Below are positions 9,038 through 16,573 of a stretch of 34,439 nt of DNA, piece by piece. Source of the DNA: Gammaproteobacteria bacterium. GTDB lineage: Bacteria; Pseudomonadota; Gammaproteobacteria; Steroidobacterales; GCA-2729495. The stretch is from contig JAJRXW010000056.1 in NCBI GenBank assembly GCA_024276095.1, forward strand, positions 1 to 34,439, in the 5' to 3' direction. The notes below the pieces were generated by a model that searched no databases, was not told the DNA's origin, and saw only the letters and a list, made by a program, of their open reading frames with translations. The translations under genes were made by a program, and so were the position numbers. The first letter of the stretch is position 1, and each line of letters opens with the position of its first letter.

Positions 9038-9664
9038 TTACTTCGCGAAAGAGATGCTTTTGCCGACCGTCAGTATGATGCTGTTGTCGCTGTCACCTCC
9101 AAGCAGCCTGCTGGTGCCATAGATCCAGCTGACGCCCACATCGACCGAGGCGATTTCCGTGCCGTAGCCTACTTCAACGTAATCGCCGTCGAAGTCCTGG
9201 CTGAACCGGCCCCAGATGGCGTAGAAATCCGAGTACTCGGCAGTCAGTGAAGTGAACGTGTAATCCTCGGATGGTGCATCGAATGCGTCCCAGACGCCCA
9301 GCGCCACGTCCAGCGTGATGAAGGCATAGCCGAGGCTCAGGTTCAGTTCCTTGTAGGTGTCATCGAAGTTATCGGTATAGAAATAACCGGTACCCCCGAC
9401 ACCGTAGCTGAAGTTCTCGAATTCGCCGCCGTAGCCCAGGTAAAGATCGACCTCTGCCCCCTGGCCGACGTCGGCCGCCCAGGTGCCCGCATAGAACCCC
9501 TGGTGTTCCATGTCGAGACCCAGCGAAACGGAGGAATCTTTCTGAGGGATACCCCGGTAAATGTATTCACTGGCCCAGCCGATATTGGCCGAGTAGTCGA
9601 CAGCGTGGGCAACCGTGGCAAAAAAGCTGCTCAATCCCAGCAGCATGGTCAGACCTTTCTTCAT
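9038..9664 (-). CDS. TorF family putative outer-membrane porin
   Basis: 208 residues. Signal peptide MKKGLTMLLGLSSFFATVAHA is followed by a beta-rich, aromatic- and glycine-rich barrel sequence (ANIGWASEYIYRGIPQ, YLGYGGEFENFSYGVGG). The N-terminal SEYIYRG motif is typical of the TIGR02001/TorF family. A good ribosome-binding site (AGGGGGAA) precedes the ATG. Homologues are often found next to glnK–amtB, which suggests entry of a nitrogen compound across the outer membrane; the substrate is not known. It is the first gene of the nitrogen-regulated unit. Confidence 0.85.
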   Translation of the reverse strand: MKKGLTMLLGLSSFFATVAHAVDYSANIGWASEYIYRGIPQKDSSVSLGLDMEHQGFYAGTWAADVGQGAEVDLYLGYGGEFENFSYGVGGTGYFYTDNFDDTYKELNLSLGYAFITLDVALGVWDAFDAPSEDYTFTSLTAEYSDFYAIWGRFSQDFDGDYVEVGYGTEIASVDVGVSWIYGTSRLLGGDSDNSIILTVGKSISFAK

Positions 9665-9757
9665 GTTTCCCCCTGTTTATCGGTATTGCAGAACCTTGGA
9701 CCGGACGTCACCATTGATGACGGTTCAGGTTTAATTGAACGGTCACCTGGCGTATAA

Positions 9758-9773
9758 AGCAGATTCCGTGCCA
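9758..9773 (-). promoter_or_regulatory. Sigma-54 promoter for torF–glnK–amtB
   Basis: On the minus strand the sequence is TGGCACGGAATCTGCT. It matches the sigma-54 consensus TGGCAC-N5-TTGCW with the invariant GG and GC elements at correct spacing and one mismatch. It lies about 95 bases upstream of the porin ATG. Confidence 0.75.
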
Positions 9774-9836
9774 GTTAATGTAAGTCGTCCGATTTCAGCG
9801 GCTTACGGATCCGGTGCGCAAATGGCGTGGTTGAAA

Positions 9837-9883
9837 TGCACCAGCGTGGGGCGCTTCGCTATCGATTGCCATCCCATGGTGCA
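9837..9883. promoter_or_regulatory. Two candidate NtrC enhancer sites
   Basis: Site 1 (9837–9853) is TGCACC-N5-GGGGCG; site 2 (9867–9883) is TGCCAT-N5-GGTGCA. Each keeps one perfect half of the NtrC palindrome TGCACC-N5-GGTGCA. Their centres are 30 bp apart, three helical turns, and they sit 65–110 bp upstream of the sigma-54 promoter. They also lie just upstream of ubiK on the other strand. Confidence 0.5.
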
Positions 9884-9901
9884 AACACAACAGAGGTAAA
9901 T

Positions 9902-10162
9902 GTGGAAAAGGAACTTATCAGCGATCTTGCCAAAAACCTGGCTGCCAGTGTCCGCAGCGTCATGCCCGATGGCCTGCGCAGCGCCCAGCTCGATCTTGAG
10001 CAGAACTTCAGGGCCATTCTCAGGTCATCCCTGGAAAACATGAACCTGGTGACTCGTGAGGAGTTCGACATCCAGCGACGCGTGCTTGAGCGGACCCGGG
10101 AGAAACTCACACGCCTGGAGGCAGACCTGGCGGCTTTGCAGGGCCGCAGCGACGATACCTGA
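9902..10162 (+). CDS. ubiK: Ubiquinone biosynthesis accessory factor UbiK
   Basis: 86 residues from a GTG preceded by AGAGG seven bases upstream. The ORF track starts at an earlier ATG whose extra residues (MVEMHQRGALRY...) do not look like the family. The sequence is an amphipathic helix followed by a C-terminal coiled coil (LVTREEFDIQRRVLERTREKLTRLEADLAAL), the BMFP/YqiC layout. UbiK binds UbiJ and assists aerobic ubiquinone synthesis in the cytoplasm or at the membrane. In Pseudomonas it also lies between glnK and comM-type genes. Confidence 0.9.
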   Translation: MEKELISDLAKNLAASVRSVMPDGLRSAQLDLEQNFRAILRSSLENMNLVTREEFDIQRRVLERTREKLTRLEADLAALQGRSDDT

Positions 10163-10182
10163 CAGGCCGTTGAACCGGTTGC

Positions 10183-11703
10183 ATGGCGATGGCAACGCAA
10201 CTGGCAACGGTACTGACGCGTGCCCGAACCGGCATGGCGGCCCCGCAGGTCACAGTAGAAGTGACGGTGAGCGGCGGCCTGCCCATGCTCGGTATTGTCG
10301 GGCTGGTGGAAACGGCGGTACGAGAAAGCCGCCAGCGTGTCCGGGCTGCGATCGAGCAATCCGGGTTCCGGTTTCCCGACGGAAAAGTGATCGTCAACCT
10401 GGCGCCGGGCGATTTGCCCAAAAGCGGCAGCCGCTTCGATCTTGCCATCGCCATCGCGGTGCTGGCGGCCAGCGGCCAGGTTCCCGCCGAGCCCCTGGAA
10501 GGCTGCGAGTTTCTCGGTGAACTGGCATTTTCCGGCAGGCTGCGTCCCGTCACCGGCCTGCTCTCGGCGCTGATACAGTCAAAGCGGGCTGCGCATACCT
10601 GCATCGTTCCTGCCGCCAGTGCCGCAGAGGCTGCATTGCTGGGCACGGAGACAGTTTTGCTGGCGGATCATTTGCTGGATGTCGTGCGTCACCTGCGTGG
10701 TGAGGAGGCATTGTCCGGAGGTGTCCGTGCCGACGTGCCTGCGCCGGCTCCGGGTGAGGACATGCTGGATGTCAGCGGCCAGTTTCAGGCGCGGCGGGCG
10801 CTGGAGATTGCCGCCGCCGGCGCCCACAACCTGTTGCTGGTAGGACCGCCGGGCACCGGCAAAAGTATGCTGGCGCGCCGCTTGCCGGGTTTGTTGCCCG
10901 ACATGACGGACGATGAAGCGGTGGAGACCGCAGCGGTGTACTCACTGCTGGGGCCGGTTGGGGAGTCACTGTGGCGCAAGCGTCCTTTCCGTGCGCCGCA
11001 TCACACGGCATCGGCCATTGCGCTGGTCGGTGGTGGCAGCAATCCGCGCCCTGGTGAGATTTCGCTGGCCCACAATGGCGTATTGTTCCTGGATGAGTTG
11101 CCCGAGTACTCGCATCCGGTGCTCGAAACGCTGCGCGAGCCACTGGAATCGGGCCGTGTCACCATCGCCAGGGCGAGCCAGACGGTAGAGTTTCCCTCCC
11201 GGTTTCAGTTGATCGCCGCGATGAACCCCTGTCCCTGCGGGTTTTCCGGCGATCCCAAACACCTTTGCCGCTGCAGTCCCGACCAGGTCATGCGCTATCA
11301 GCATCGGGTTTCCGGGCCGTTTCTCGATCGTATCGATATGCGCCTGGTGCTCAGCCGGGAACTGATGCCCCGGGACAGTGACGCTGCGCCGGCCAGTGAA
11401 TCTTCGCAGGCGATTCGCAGCCGCGTGGAACGCGCCGTCCGTTTGCAGCGGCGCCGATCGGGCTGTCTGAACGCGCACCTCGACGAAGGGCGGACGCAGC
11501 AATGGTGCATCCCCGATACTCAGGGCCGCAAGGTACTGCGCACCGCGGCGGAACGTTTTGCGTTGTCGGGGCGGGCGCAGGTGAGCGTGCTGCGCCTGGC
11601 GCGCACCATCGCCGATCTCGACGGCGGCGACGATCCCGCCATCCGGGTGTGTCATATCACCGAGGCGCTGGCGTTGCGGGCCGAGCGTGCTCCGGGTTGC
11701 TAG
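10183..11703 (+). CDS. comM: YifB/ComM family AAA+ ATPase (Mg-chelatase-like)
   Basis: 506 residues, full family length. An N-terminal domain typical of ComM (about 1–165) leads into an AAA+ module with Walker A GPPGTGKSML (about residue 222), Walker B VLFLDELPEY, and a cysteine cluster CPCGFSGDPKHLCRC that probably binds zinc. The C-terminal Mg_chelatase_C domain ends the protein. ComM is a hexameric helicase that promotes branch migration during integration of foreign DNA in natural transformation. Start at ATG 10183, with a second in-frame ATG at 10189; neither has a strong ribosome-binding site. Confidence 0.93.
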   Translation: MAMATQLATVLTRARTGMAAPQVTVEVTVSGGLPMLGIVGLVETAVRESRQRVRAAIEQSGFRFPDGKVIVNLAPGDLPKSGSRFDLAIAIAVLAASGQVPAEPLEGCEFLGELAFSGRLRPVTGLLSALIQSKRAAHTCIVPAASAAEAALLGTETVLLADHLLDVVRHLRGEEALSGGVRADVPAPAPGEDMLDVSGQFQARRALEIAAAGAHNLLLVGPPGTGKSMLARRLPGLLPDMTDDEAVETAAVYSLLGPVGESLWRKRPFRAPHHTASAIALVGGGSNPRPGEISLAHNGVLFLDELPEYSHPVLETLREPLESGRVTIARASQTVEFPSRFQLIAAMNPCPCGFSGDPKHLCRCSPDQVMRYQHRVSGPFLDRIDMRLVLSRELMPRDSDAAPASESSQAIRSRVERAVRLQRRRSGCLNAHLDEGRTQQWCIPDTQGRKVLRTAAERFALSGRAQVSVLRLARTIADLDGGDDPAIRVCHITEALALRAERAPGC

Positions 11704-12033
11704 CCCTGCCGTCCGTCGAGTCGTACGGTCATACTCCAGATTGCGAGTCTCGCCCCAAAACCAGGCATTGTGTGGCCGCTGTCCCCTTTGGAGGGAATAA
11801 AGCGGACCGCAGGGAGCCATCCCGACAAAGGGGACAGCGGGCGCGCAATGCCGGGCGATTGGCACGATTTCCCGGACCTGGTCTGTGGCAAAGTTGAAAT
11901 GGTGGCCAGCCCCCTGCCCTCTGACATCGGCGGGCGTCTTTCGGGGGGATATGACCGGGCGCCGCTGGTGCGATCGATTCCGACGCGATCAGCTATTGGC
12001 TGGAAGCGCGCCGGCTTCCGTCAGGCCGAACGG
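11704..12033. other. Gene-less convergent gap comM/cycB carrying a repeat
   Basis: About 330 bases without a credible gene. It contains the hairpin 11761–11855 and, 40–75 bases further on, segments resembling the engB–polA gap (cgattggcacgat at 11856–11868 and an AAATGG...CTGACATCGG block at 11897–11930). The ORFs in the track run through these repeats and share the GNKADRREPS-type peptide on translation, a sign of repeat rather than protein. Confidence 0.7.
11761..11855. repeat. Hairpin repeat, family A copy 1
   Basis: Arms 11761–11790 and 11826–11855 pair at 26 of 30 positions, with the inner 15 exact. The 35-base loop 11791–11825 is identical to the loop of the copy at 26348–26382. It sits just after comM. 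Confidence 0.9.
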
Positions 12034-12549
12034 CTACTGAGACTCGGACACCATGTATTCAACAGCACTGTGGATCTCATCGTCAGACAGATCGGCGCGG
12101 CCGCCTTTGGGCGGCATGAAGCCTGTCTTGCCCTGGAACCCGGTGACAGCGTGCTCTTTGAGTTTATCCATGCCGGTTGCGATGCGATCGGCCCAGGCAG
12201 CCGCATCGCCGACTTTCGGGGCCCCGGCAATGCCGGGTCCATGACAGGCGGCACAGGCGGTATTGAATACCTCCAGTCCGGAAAGGGTTGCGGCGACCGG
12301 AGCGGCAGCAGCGGCTTTGGCTGCAGCCTTTTCATTCTGTCCGGCCTGGTCTCCCGGCAGGGCAACAGACCCCACGGGCTTGATGCGATCGGCAATCTGT
12401 TGCTGGTAGATGGCGCCTTCGACGATATGCCGGTCCTGGGTTTCGCTGGCCATATAGCGAGCCAGGAAAAAAATGATGATGGTGATGCCAACCAGAATAC
12501 CAATAACCAGCATGAACAAATCAAAAAACTTATGATCCTGGTTACTCAC
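12034..12549 (-). CDS. cycB: Cytochrome c5 family protein
   Basis: 171 residues. One N-terminal membrane helix (about 9–30) acts as an uncleaved anchor, followed by an alanine/lysine-rich linker (KAAAKAAAAAPVAA) and a C-terminal class I heme domain with CAACH (C99–H103). The probable axial methionine is in TGFMPPKGG. It is a periplasmic electron carrier, probably to a terminal oxidase. GTG start with GGAAGGA upstream. It follows a Crp/Fnr-type regulator on the same strand and may be controlled by it. The gene symbol follows Pseudomonas usage and is less certain than the family. Confidence 0.88.
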   Translation of the reverse strand: MSNQDHKFFDLFMLVIGILVGITIIIFFLARYMASETQDRHIVEGAIYQQQIADRIKPVGSVALPGDQAGQNEKAAAKAAAAAPVAATLSGLEVFNTACAACHGPGIAGAPKVGDAAAWADRIATGMDKLKEHAVTGFQGKTGFMPPKGGRADLSDDEIHSAVEYMVSESQ

Positions 12550-12581
12550 GATTTTTCCTTCCCGACTAGAAACATGGTTAC

Positions 12582-12615
12582 AAAAAAGCCTGTTGAGATC
12601 CTTCCGGCCTCAGGC
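12582..12615 (-). terminator. Possible intrinsic terminator after the Fnr-like gene
   Basis: On the minus strand GCCTG pairs with CAGGC across an 18-base loop and is followed directly by TTTTTT. The stem is short. It would separate the regulator from cytochrome c5. Confidence 0.4.
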
Positions 12616-12714
12616 AGCGCAAGTATAGGGTTAAGCTGATAGTTCCACCAGACCAGCTGCCGGATTTCTTCCGCAAGCGGTTAAATCAATGAGTTACGAT
12701 GGATCTTCGGGTGT

Positions 12715-13416
12715 CTAACTGCTCGCCAGCCTTTGTGGCGAAGTGAAATCCATGACCCCGGCCAGCGTACGCAGCGCCTCGAGGTTCGTGATCAGCGTGC
12801 AGTGACTGCCGGAACGAATGATCAACCCGCGTTTCTCCAGTTCGGCGAAGCCGCGGATAACGGTTTCTTTCTTCAGCCCGAGAAAATCGGCAATGTCCTC
12901 ACGGGTCATCGGCAGTGCGACCTCGCTGGGCTGGTCTGTGGCTTCATCGTTGGCTTCCAGCGGACGGCGCTCATTGCGCAGATGGAGCAGGAATACCGCC
13001 AGTCTTTCGATTGCGGTGCGCTGCCCAAGGCTGTAGACCGTGTCGAGCATATCTTCCACAACCCTGAACACCATCTGCAAAAAGGCTTTTTCCACTTCCG
13101 AGTCGCTTTCCAGCTTTTCGGTGAGGGCCTGCCTGGAGGTGCAGGCGACCCGGGCCGGTGTAATGGCCTGGACCGTAAAATAGTAGTGATCGGATGCCGT
13201 CAGCCCGACGAAATGGTCCTGAAATACGAAACTCAGCACCTGGCGCCGCCCGTCCCGCCCGGTACGGCTGATCATCAGCGTACCATCCACGATATTGAAT
13301 ACCTGGTCGGCACGGGCGCCGGCATTGATCAGGAATTCACCGGCCGCCAGTTCGCGCACGGGAGCGCCATCGAAAATATCCAGAAAAACGTCCCGTGGTG
13401 TAGGTTCACTGCCCAT
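12715..13416 (-). CDS. Crp/Fnr family regulator, FixK/Fnr-like
   Basis: 233 residues from ATG 13416; the ORF track uses a TTG two codons earlier. A cyclic-nucleotide-binding-type beta-roll (about 20–120), a long dimer helix, then a winged HTH with TREDIADFLGLKKETVIRGF (about 180–199). The recognition helix keeps the E and R of the Fnr E-xx-R motif. The N-terminal cysteines that hold the Fnr iron–sulfur cluster are absent, so it is not a direct Fnr-type oxygen sensor; it resembles FixK in that respect. A FixLJ pair lies 7 kb away. No full TTGAT-N4-ATCAA box was found nearby. Confidence 0.85.
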   Translation of the reverse strand: MGSEPTPRDVFLDIFDGAPVRELAAGEFLINAGARADQVFNIVDGTLMISRTGRDGRRQVLSFVFQDHFVGLTASDHYYFTVQAITPARVACTSRQALTEKLESDSEVEKAFLQMVFRVVEDMLDTVYSLGQRTAIERLAVFLLHLRNERRPLEANDEATDQPSEVALPMTREDIADFLGLKKETVIRGFAELEKRGLIIRSGSHCTLITNLEALRTLAGVMDFTSPQRLASS

Positions 13417-13554
13417 ATGCAAAGCATCGCCTGCAACAGCCGCTGCTGCAAGTTTCCGTCATGGCGCAGCGCAAACACGGCCCCCCGGGCTGGAAATTCT
13501 CATCAACTGACTCTACAGTGGGGAACCACATCGGATCATTCAAAACATTTCTCC

Positions 13555-13631
13555 GCGCCCGTAGCTCAGCTGGATAGAGTACTGCCCTCCGAAGGCAGGG
13601 GTCACAGGTTCGAATCCTGTCGGGCGCGCCA
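13555..13631 (+). tRNA. tRNA-Arg (anticodon CCG)
   Basis: 77 bases with an encoded CCA. Acceptor GCGCCCG/CGGGCGC, D-arm with AGCTGGATA, anticodon arm CTGCC–CTCCGAA–GGCAG giving anticodon CCG (reads CGG), five-base variable loop, and T-arm ACAGG–TTCGAAT–CCTGT. All stems pair perfectly. Its last six bases are part of the following hairpin. Confidence 0.97.
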
Positions 13632-13670
13632 TACCAGCAGGCTCCCAAAGGGAGCCTGCTGGTATGGCGC
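13626..13670. terminator. 21-bp hairpin overlapping the tRNA-Arg 3' end
   Basis: Arms 13626–13646 and 13650–13670 are perfect complements with an AAA loop (core AGGCTCCC/GGGAGCCT). There is no U-tract after it. It likely ends the tRNA transcript or guides 3' processing; the left arm includes the tRNA's GCGCCA. Confidence 0.65.
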
Positions 13671-13761
13671 GTCCAGCCCGGAAGAGCACCTTCGTTCGAC
13701 AAATTCGCGCAGCGAATTTGGACGCCGCAGGCGCCCCGCAGGGGTGACGAGCGCAGCGAGG
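13638..13761. repeat. 124-nt direct repeat, unit 1
   Basis: Starts inside the tRNA terminator hairpin and ends GCGCAGCGAGG. Differs from unit 2 by one base. It contains an inner palindrome, AAATTCGC-gca-GCGAATTT. The spacer after it (13762–13788) contains AATCCTGTCG, matching the tRNA T-arm/3' sequence. Confidence 0.95.
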
Positions 13762-13788
13762 AATCAATCCTGTCGCGCCGAAGTATCC

Positions 13789-13912
13789 CAGGCTCCCAAA
13801 GGGAGCCTGCCGGTATGGCGCGTCCAGCCCGGAAGAGCACCTTCGTTCGACAAATTCGCGCAGCGAATTTGGACGCCGCAGGCGCCCCGCAGGGGTGACG
13901 AGCGCAGCGAGG
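13789..13912. repeat. 124-nt direct repeat, unit 2
   Basis: Second copy, 151 bases downstream of the first, with a single substitution in the hairpin stem (CTGCCGG for CTGCTGG). No tRNA gene precedes it, only the short tRNA-like remnant in the spacer. Confidence 0.95.
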
Positions 13913-13920
13913 CGGCGTAA

Positions 13921-14130
13921 TCAGCGTTTTTTCAGCCGCGCGAGAAGAATCGCCCTTCTGCTGATCGAGTTCAACGGCCTTGCCGCCTTGCGTTCGCAGG
14001 GCCTGGATAAAGTGTACGAGGCAGCCTCGGTGGCAATCGACACGATATACGGGTCCCAGCCGGCAATTGCCGAGTCATAGTGGCGATCAGCGGATGGCGG
14101 TGTCCGCACTGGAAATTTCAGGATGCTCAT
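13921..14130 (-). CDS. Possible small hypothetical protein (69 aa)
   Basis: Reading from ATG 14130 gives MSILKFPVRTPP...GWDPYIVSIATEAASYTL... and ends in a basic tail (RRAILLARLKKR). Codon use is similar to neighbouring genes, and a TATAGT -10-like element lies about 32 bases upstream (14162–14167). There is no clear ribosome-binding site and I recognise no family. The opposite strand also has an open frame, so it may not be a gene. The rest of the 13913–14329 gap shows nothing further. Confidence 0.35.
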   Translation of the reverse strand: MSILKFPVRTPPSADRHYDSAIAGWDPYIVSIATEAASYTLSRPCERKAARPLNSISRRAILLARLKKR

Positions 14131-14329
14131 AATTATTGTTATTTTTATTTGAGACTGAATCACTATAGCGGCCTGGTCCGGCGGCACAGTTGTTGTTTCA
14201 CTTAATCGCCGGAATAATGGCCAAAATGTGAACTTCATCCCGGCTGGTGGACGCATTATGTTGAATCGCCGCAAAGAAGTAGAATGAAGTACGGAAGCTG
14301 ACGGTCAGCCGGCCTTGCAGGAGCAACAG

Positions 14330-15106
14330 GTGTTGAGAAAATCGTATGTACTGATAGCCCTCGTCCTTTTCTCTGCGACAGCGGCGGCGGCGCCGGAGCT
14401 TCGTGGGAGCCCGCAGGAGCTGGAACAATATCTGCAATCCGAAACGCGCACCGTTTCGATTCGCCAGACAGCGACCGAGAACGCCTATACCGATCGCGCC
14501 AGGGTCAGCCTGACCGTGACGACGGAACACAAATCGCTGGCGGAAGCGATCCGGCTGAACCGGTCCCTGCGGCTCAGGACCATCCAGGAATTTTCTGCTG
14601 CAGGAATTTCATCTGACGACATCCGTGCCTCGAAATTTTCGACTTCGCCGCAGTACGGCTGGTTCGGAAAAGCGCCCAGCAGTTTTGAAGTGATCAATAC
14701 CATCGTTGTGGTCGTGGAAAGCGAGGAGCAATTTCAGGCCGTCGCGGCAGTGGCAGACCGGCAGAAGGAAATCCAGGTTTCCCAGACGGAGTTTGAGCAC
14801 AGCCAAAAGGACGAGTTCGAGAAAAAGGTTCGGCAAAAGGCTATGGATAAAGTCATGGAAGAGCGGCAGTTTTACGAAACGCAGCTGGGGCTTTCCCTGA
14901 GGCCGGTTTCTTTTTCGGTTTCGACCGCCCGCCCGCAACCGATGCGCCGCCGGGCGCAGGTGGAATCGCTGGCGCTGTCCGATATGGAAGGCGGGATGGC
15001 GATGGACCAGGCCATGCAGACCGGTACTTTCGACGAGATCAGGTACATGTCTTCCGTGCAGGTCTTGTTTGAGGTCGAGACGACGCACCGGTCCGGTGGC
15101 GATTGA
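14330..15106 (+). CDS. SIMPL domain (DUF541) periplasmic protein
   Basis: 258 residues from a GTG with AGGAG six bases upstream; the track's TTG at 14315 lies before that site. Signal peptide SYVLIALVLFSATAAAA. The body has the SIMPL pattern: TATENAYTDRARVSLTVTTEHKSLAEAIRLN, then ISSDDIRASKFSTSPQYGW and VVVVESEEQFQAV. A charged helical stretch (EFEKKVRQKAMDKVMEE) precedes the C-terminal strand segment. Periplasmic; function in the family is poorly defined. First gene of a plus-strand run. Confidence 0.88.
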   Translation: MLRKSYVLIALVLFSATAAAAPELRGSPQELEQYLQSETRTVSIRQTATENAYTDRARVSLTVTTEHKSLAEAIRLNRSLRLRTIQEFSAAGISSDDIRASKFSTSPQYGWFGKAPSSFEVINTIVVVVESEEQFQAVAAVADRQKEIQVSQTEFEHSQKDEFEKKVRQKAMDKVMEERQFYETQLGLSLRPVSFSVSTARPQPMRRRAQVESLALSDMEGGMAMDQAMQTGTFDEIRYMSSVQVLFEVETTHRSGGD

Positions 15107-15133
15107 TCGCCCGGTGTGTACCGGGGCAGCAGA

Positions 15134-15538
15134 ATGAAGCGGGAGAATCTGGGCTCCGGTACCAAATGGGAGCCGCTGGTCGGCTATTCCAGGGCAGTGC
15201 GTGCCGGCTCGTACATACATGTTTCCGGCACGACAGCGACCGGTGCTGACGGTGAAATAGTCGGTCACGGCGATATCGCCGAGCAGACGCGGCAATGTAT
15301 CAGGAATATCGAAGCGATTTTGCGACAGGCCGGTGCAGGCCTGTCTGATGTCGTTCGAACGCGGATGTATGTGATCGATATCGGCGCGTGGGAGGAGGTC
15401 GGTCGTGTTCACAACGAGTTTTTCGGCGACATCCGCCCGGCGACCAGCATGGTGGAGGTCAGCGCCCTGATTGCCCCGCAGATTCTCGTGGAAATCGAGG
15501 CGGATGCCTGCCTGTGCCCGGGTGGTCCGGGCGCTTGA
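15134..15538 (+). CDS. RidA (YjgF/YER057c/UK114) family protein
   Basis: 134 residues from ATG 15134; a GTG at 15116 would add six residues. The sequence has the RidA signature region ([71 protein letters not shown]). The family forms trimers; canonical RidA hydrolyses reactive enamine/imine intermediates using the conserved arginine, here in RTRMYV. It is a longer, more divergent member than canonical RidA, so the substrate is open. The next gene begins five bases after its stop. Confidence 0.88.
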   Translation: MKRENLGSGTKWEPLVGYSRAVRAGSYIHVSGTTATGADGEIVGHGDIAEQTRQCIRNIEAILRQAGAGLSDVVRTRMYVIDIGAWEEVGRVHNEFFGDIRPATSMVEVSALIAPQILVEIEADACLCPGGPGA

Positions 15539-15543
15539 ACGAT

Positions 15544-15858
15544 ATGATGGTCAATGCCTGTTTTTCGATTGGCGATCTCGTGCACCATAAGCTGTTCGAT
15601 TACCGGGGTGTTGTCTACGATATCGATCCGCAGTTCATGCAGTCCGATGAGTGGTACCGGAAGATGGCACAGTCCCGGCCGCCAAAAGACCGGCCCTGGT
15701 ACCGTATCCTGGTTCATAACGGCATCCACGAAACCTATGTGGCGGAACGGAACCTCGAATGCGACCACTCCGGTGAGCAGGTTTCCCATCCCCTGATCAA
15801 CCAGGTGTTCAGCGGCTTCGTCGACGGCCGCTACGTCAGGCTGGAGCGGCGGAACTGA
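15544..15858 (+). CDS. hspQ: Heat shock protein HspQ / hemimethylated-DNA-binding YccV-like
   Basis: 104 residues from ATG 15544, with another ATG directly after it. The sequence matches the HspQ/YccV fold: FSIGDLVHHKLFDYRGVVYDIDPQF, RPWYRILVHNG, ETYVAERNLECD, and a C-terminal VDGRYV. In enterobacteria HspQ is an adaptor/enhancer for Lon and binds hemimethylated DNA. Stop overlaps the next start (TGATG), so it is coupled to the GNAT gene. Confidence 0.9.
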   Translation: MMVNACFSIGDLVHHKLFDYRGVVYDIDPQFMQSDEWYRKMAQSRPPKDRPWYRILVHNGIHETYVAERNLECDHSGEQVSHPLINQVFSGFVDGRYVRLERRN

Positions 15859-16316
15859 TGGCGGAAGCCGGTGCTCCGGAACGATCCTGCCGGTTTCAGC
15901 CTGTCGAACACGGGTCTGCAGAGTACGCGGCGGAATGCGCGCTGCGCCAGAAAGTGCTGCGTGAGCCGCTGGGCCTCGATCTGTACGCAGAGGACCTGGA
16001 AGCGGAACGTGCCCAGTTGCACTTCGGTATCTTTGAGCAGGGGGAAATCGTCGCCTGCGCCGTGGTGATCGTCGAAAACGACGGTTCTGCCAGGATCCGG
16101 CAAATGGCGGTGTGCAGCGATTACCAGCGTTGCGGGCTTGGAACGATGCTGATAAGAGAAGTAGAGCAGCAGATGCTGGCGAAAAAAGTGCGAAAAATAG
16201 TGCTGCATGCACGCATCGAGGCGGTGCCATTTTATAATAGGCTGGGATATCGGGTGACGGGCGAGCAGTTTCTGGAAGTCGGTATCCCTCATTTACGTAT
16301 GGAAAAGGGTCTTTAG
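15858..16316 (+). CDS. GNAT family N-acetyltransferase
   Basis: 152 residues, a single GNAT domain. The acetyl-CoA-binding motif is RIRQMAVCSDYQRCGLGTMLI (the Q-RCGLG segment forms the pyrophosphate-binding turn), followed by LHARIEAVPFYNRLGYRVTG, which is motif B. It overlaps hspQ by one base. Substrate unknown; the family acetylates small amines, peptides or protein termini. Confidence 0.88.
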   Translation: MAEAGAPERSCRFQPVEHGSAEYAAECALRQKVLREPLGLDLYAEDLEAERAQLHFGIFEQGEIVACAVVIVENDGSARIRQMAVCSDYQRCGLGTMLIREVEQQMLAKKVRKIVLHARIEAVPFYNRLGYRVTGEQFLEVGIPHLRMEKGL

Positions 16317-16345
16317 CGTCTTGCTGTATCTGCCGGAAATTACCG

Positions 16346-16552
16346 ATGACACTGCGTGACAGAGTCGAAGCACTGCTGCCGAACTGGGAAGCATGGTATC
16401 CCAGCCTGTTCGATGCAGCGGTGGATCTTGGCCTGCTCAGGGCGCGCACCTGTTCGCCCTCGTCGTTGCTGCTTTCGAATCGCCATTCGGCGGTGCAGAG
16501 TGAGGCATTAAAGGCTTTTCAGGAAAAATGGGGAGGCACGACAGGCGAATAG
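16346..16552 (+). CDS. Hypothetical protein, 68 aa
   Basis: An ATG with GGAAAT upstream opens MTLRDRVEALLPNWEAWYPSLFDAAVDLGLLRARTCSP. No membrane segment or known motif. It is likely real because it sits in-line between GNAT and MAPEG genes with short gaps (29 and 21 bases) and the reverse frame is not convincing. Function unknown. Confidence 0.6.
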   Translation: MTLRDRVEALLPNWEAWYPSLFDAAVDLGLLRARTCSPSSLLLSNRHSAVQSEALKAFQEKWGGTTGE

Positions 16553-16573
16553 TTTCGCTGTCGGGAGGCGTTG

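Noticed and set aside
11770-12639. 289-aa plus-strand ORF
   Set aside because: It runs through the hairpin repeat and antisense to the cytochrome c5 gene, whose heme motif and ribosome-binding site are clear.
13638-13912. CRISPR-like array
   Set aside because: Only two long (124-nt) units with a 27-base spacer, no cas genes, and a clear link to the tRNA terminator.
13895-14080. 61-aa plus-strand ORF after the tRNA repeats
   Set aside because: It begins within the repeat unit and overlaps a slightly better minus-strand candidate; neither is strong.
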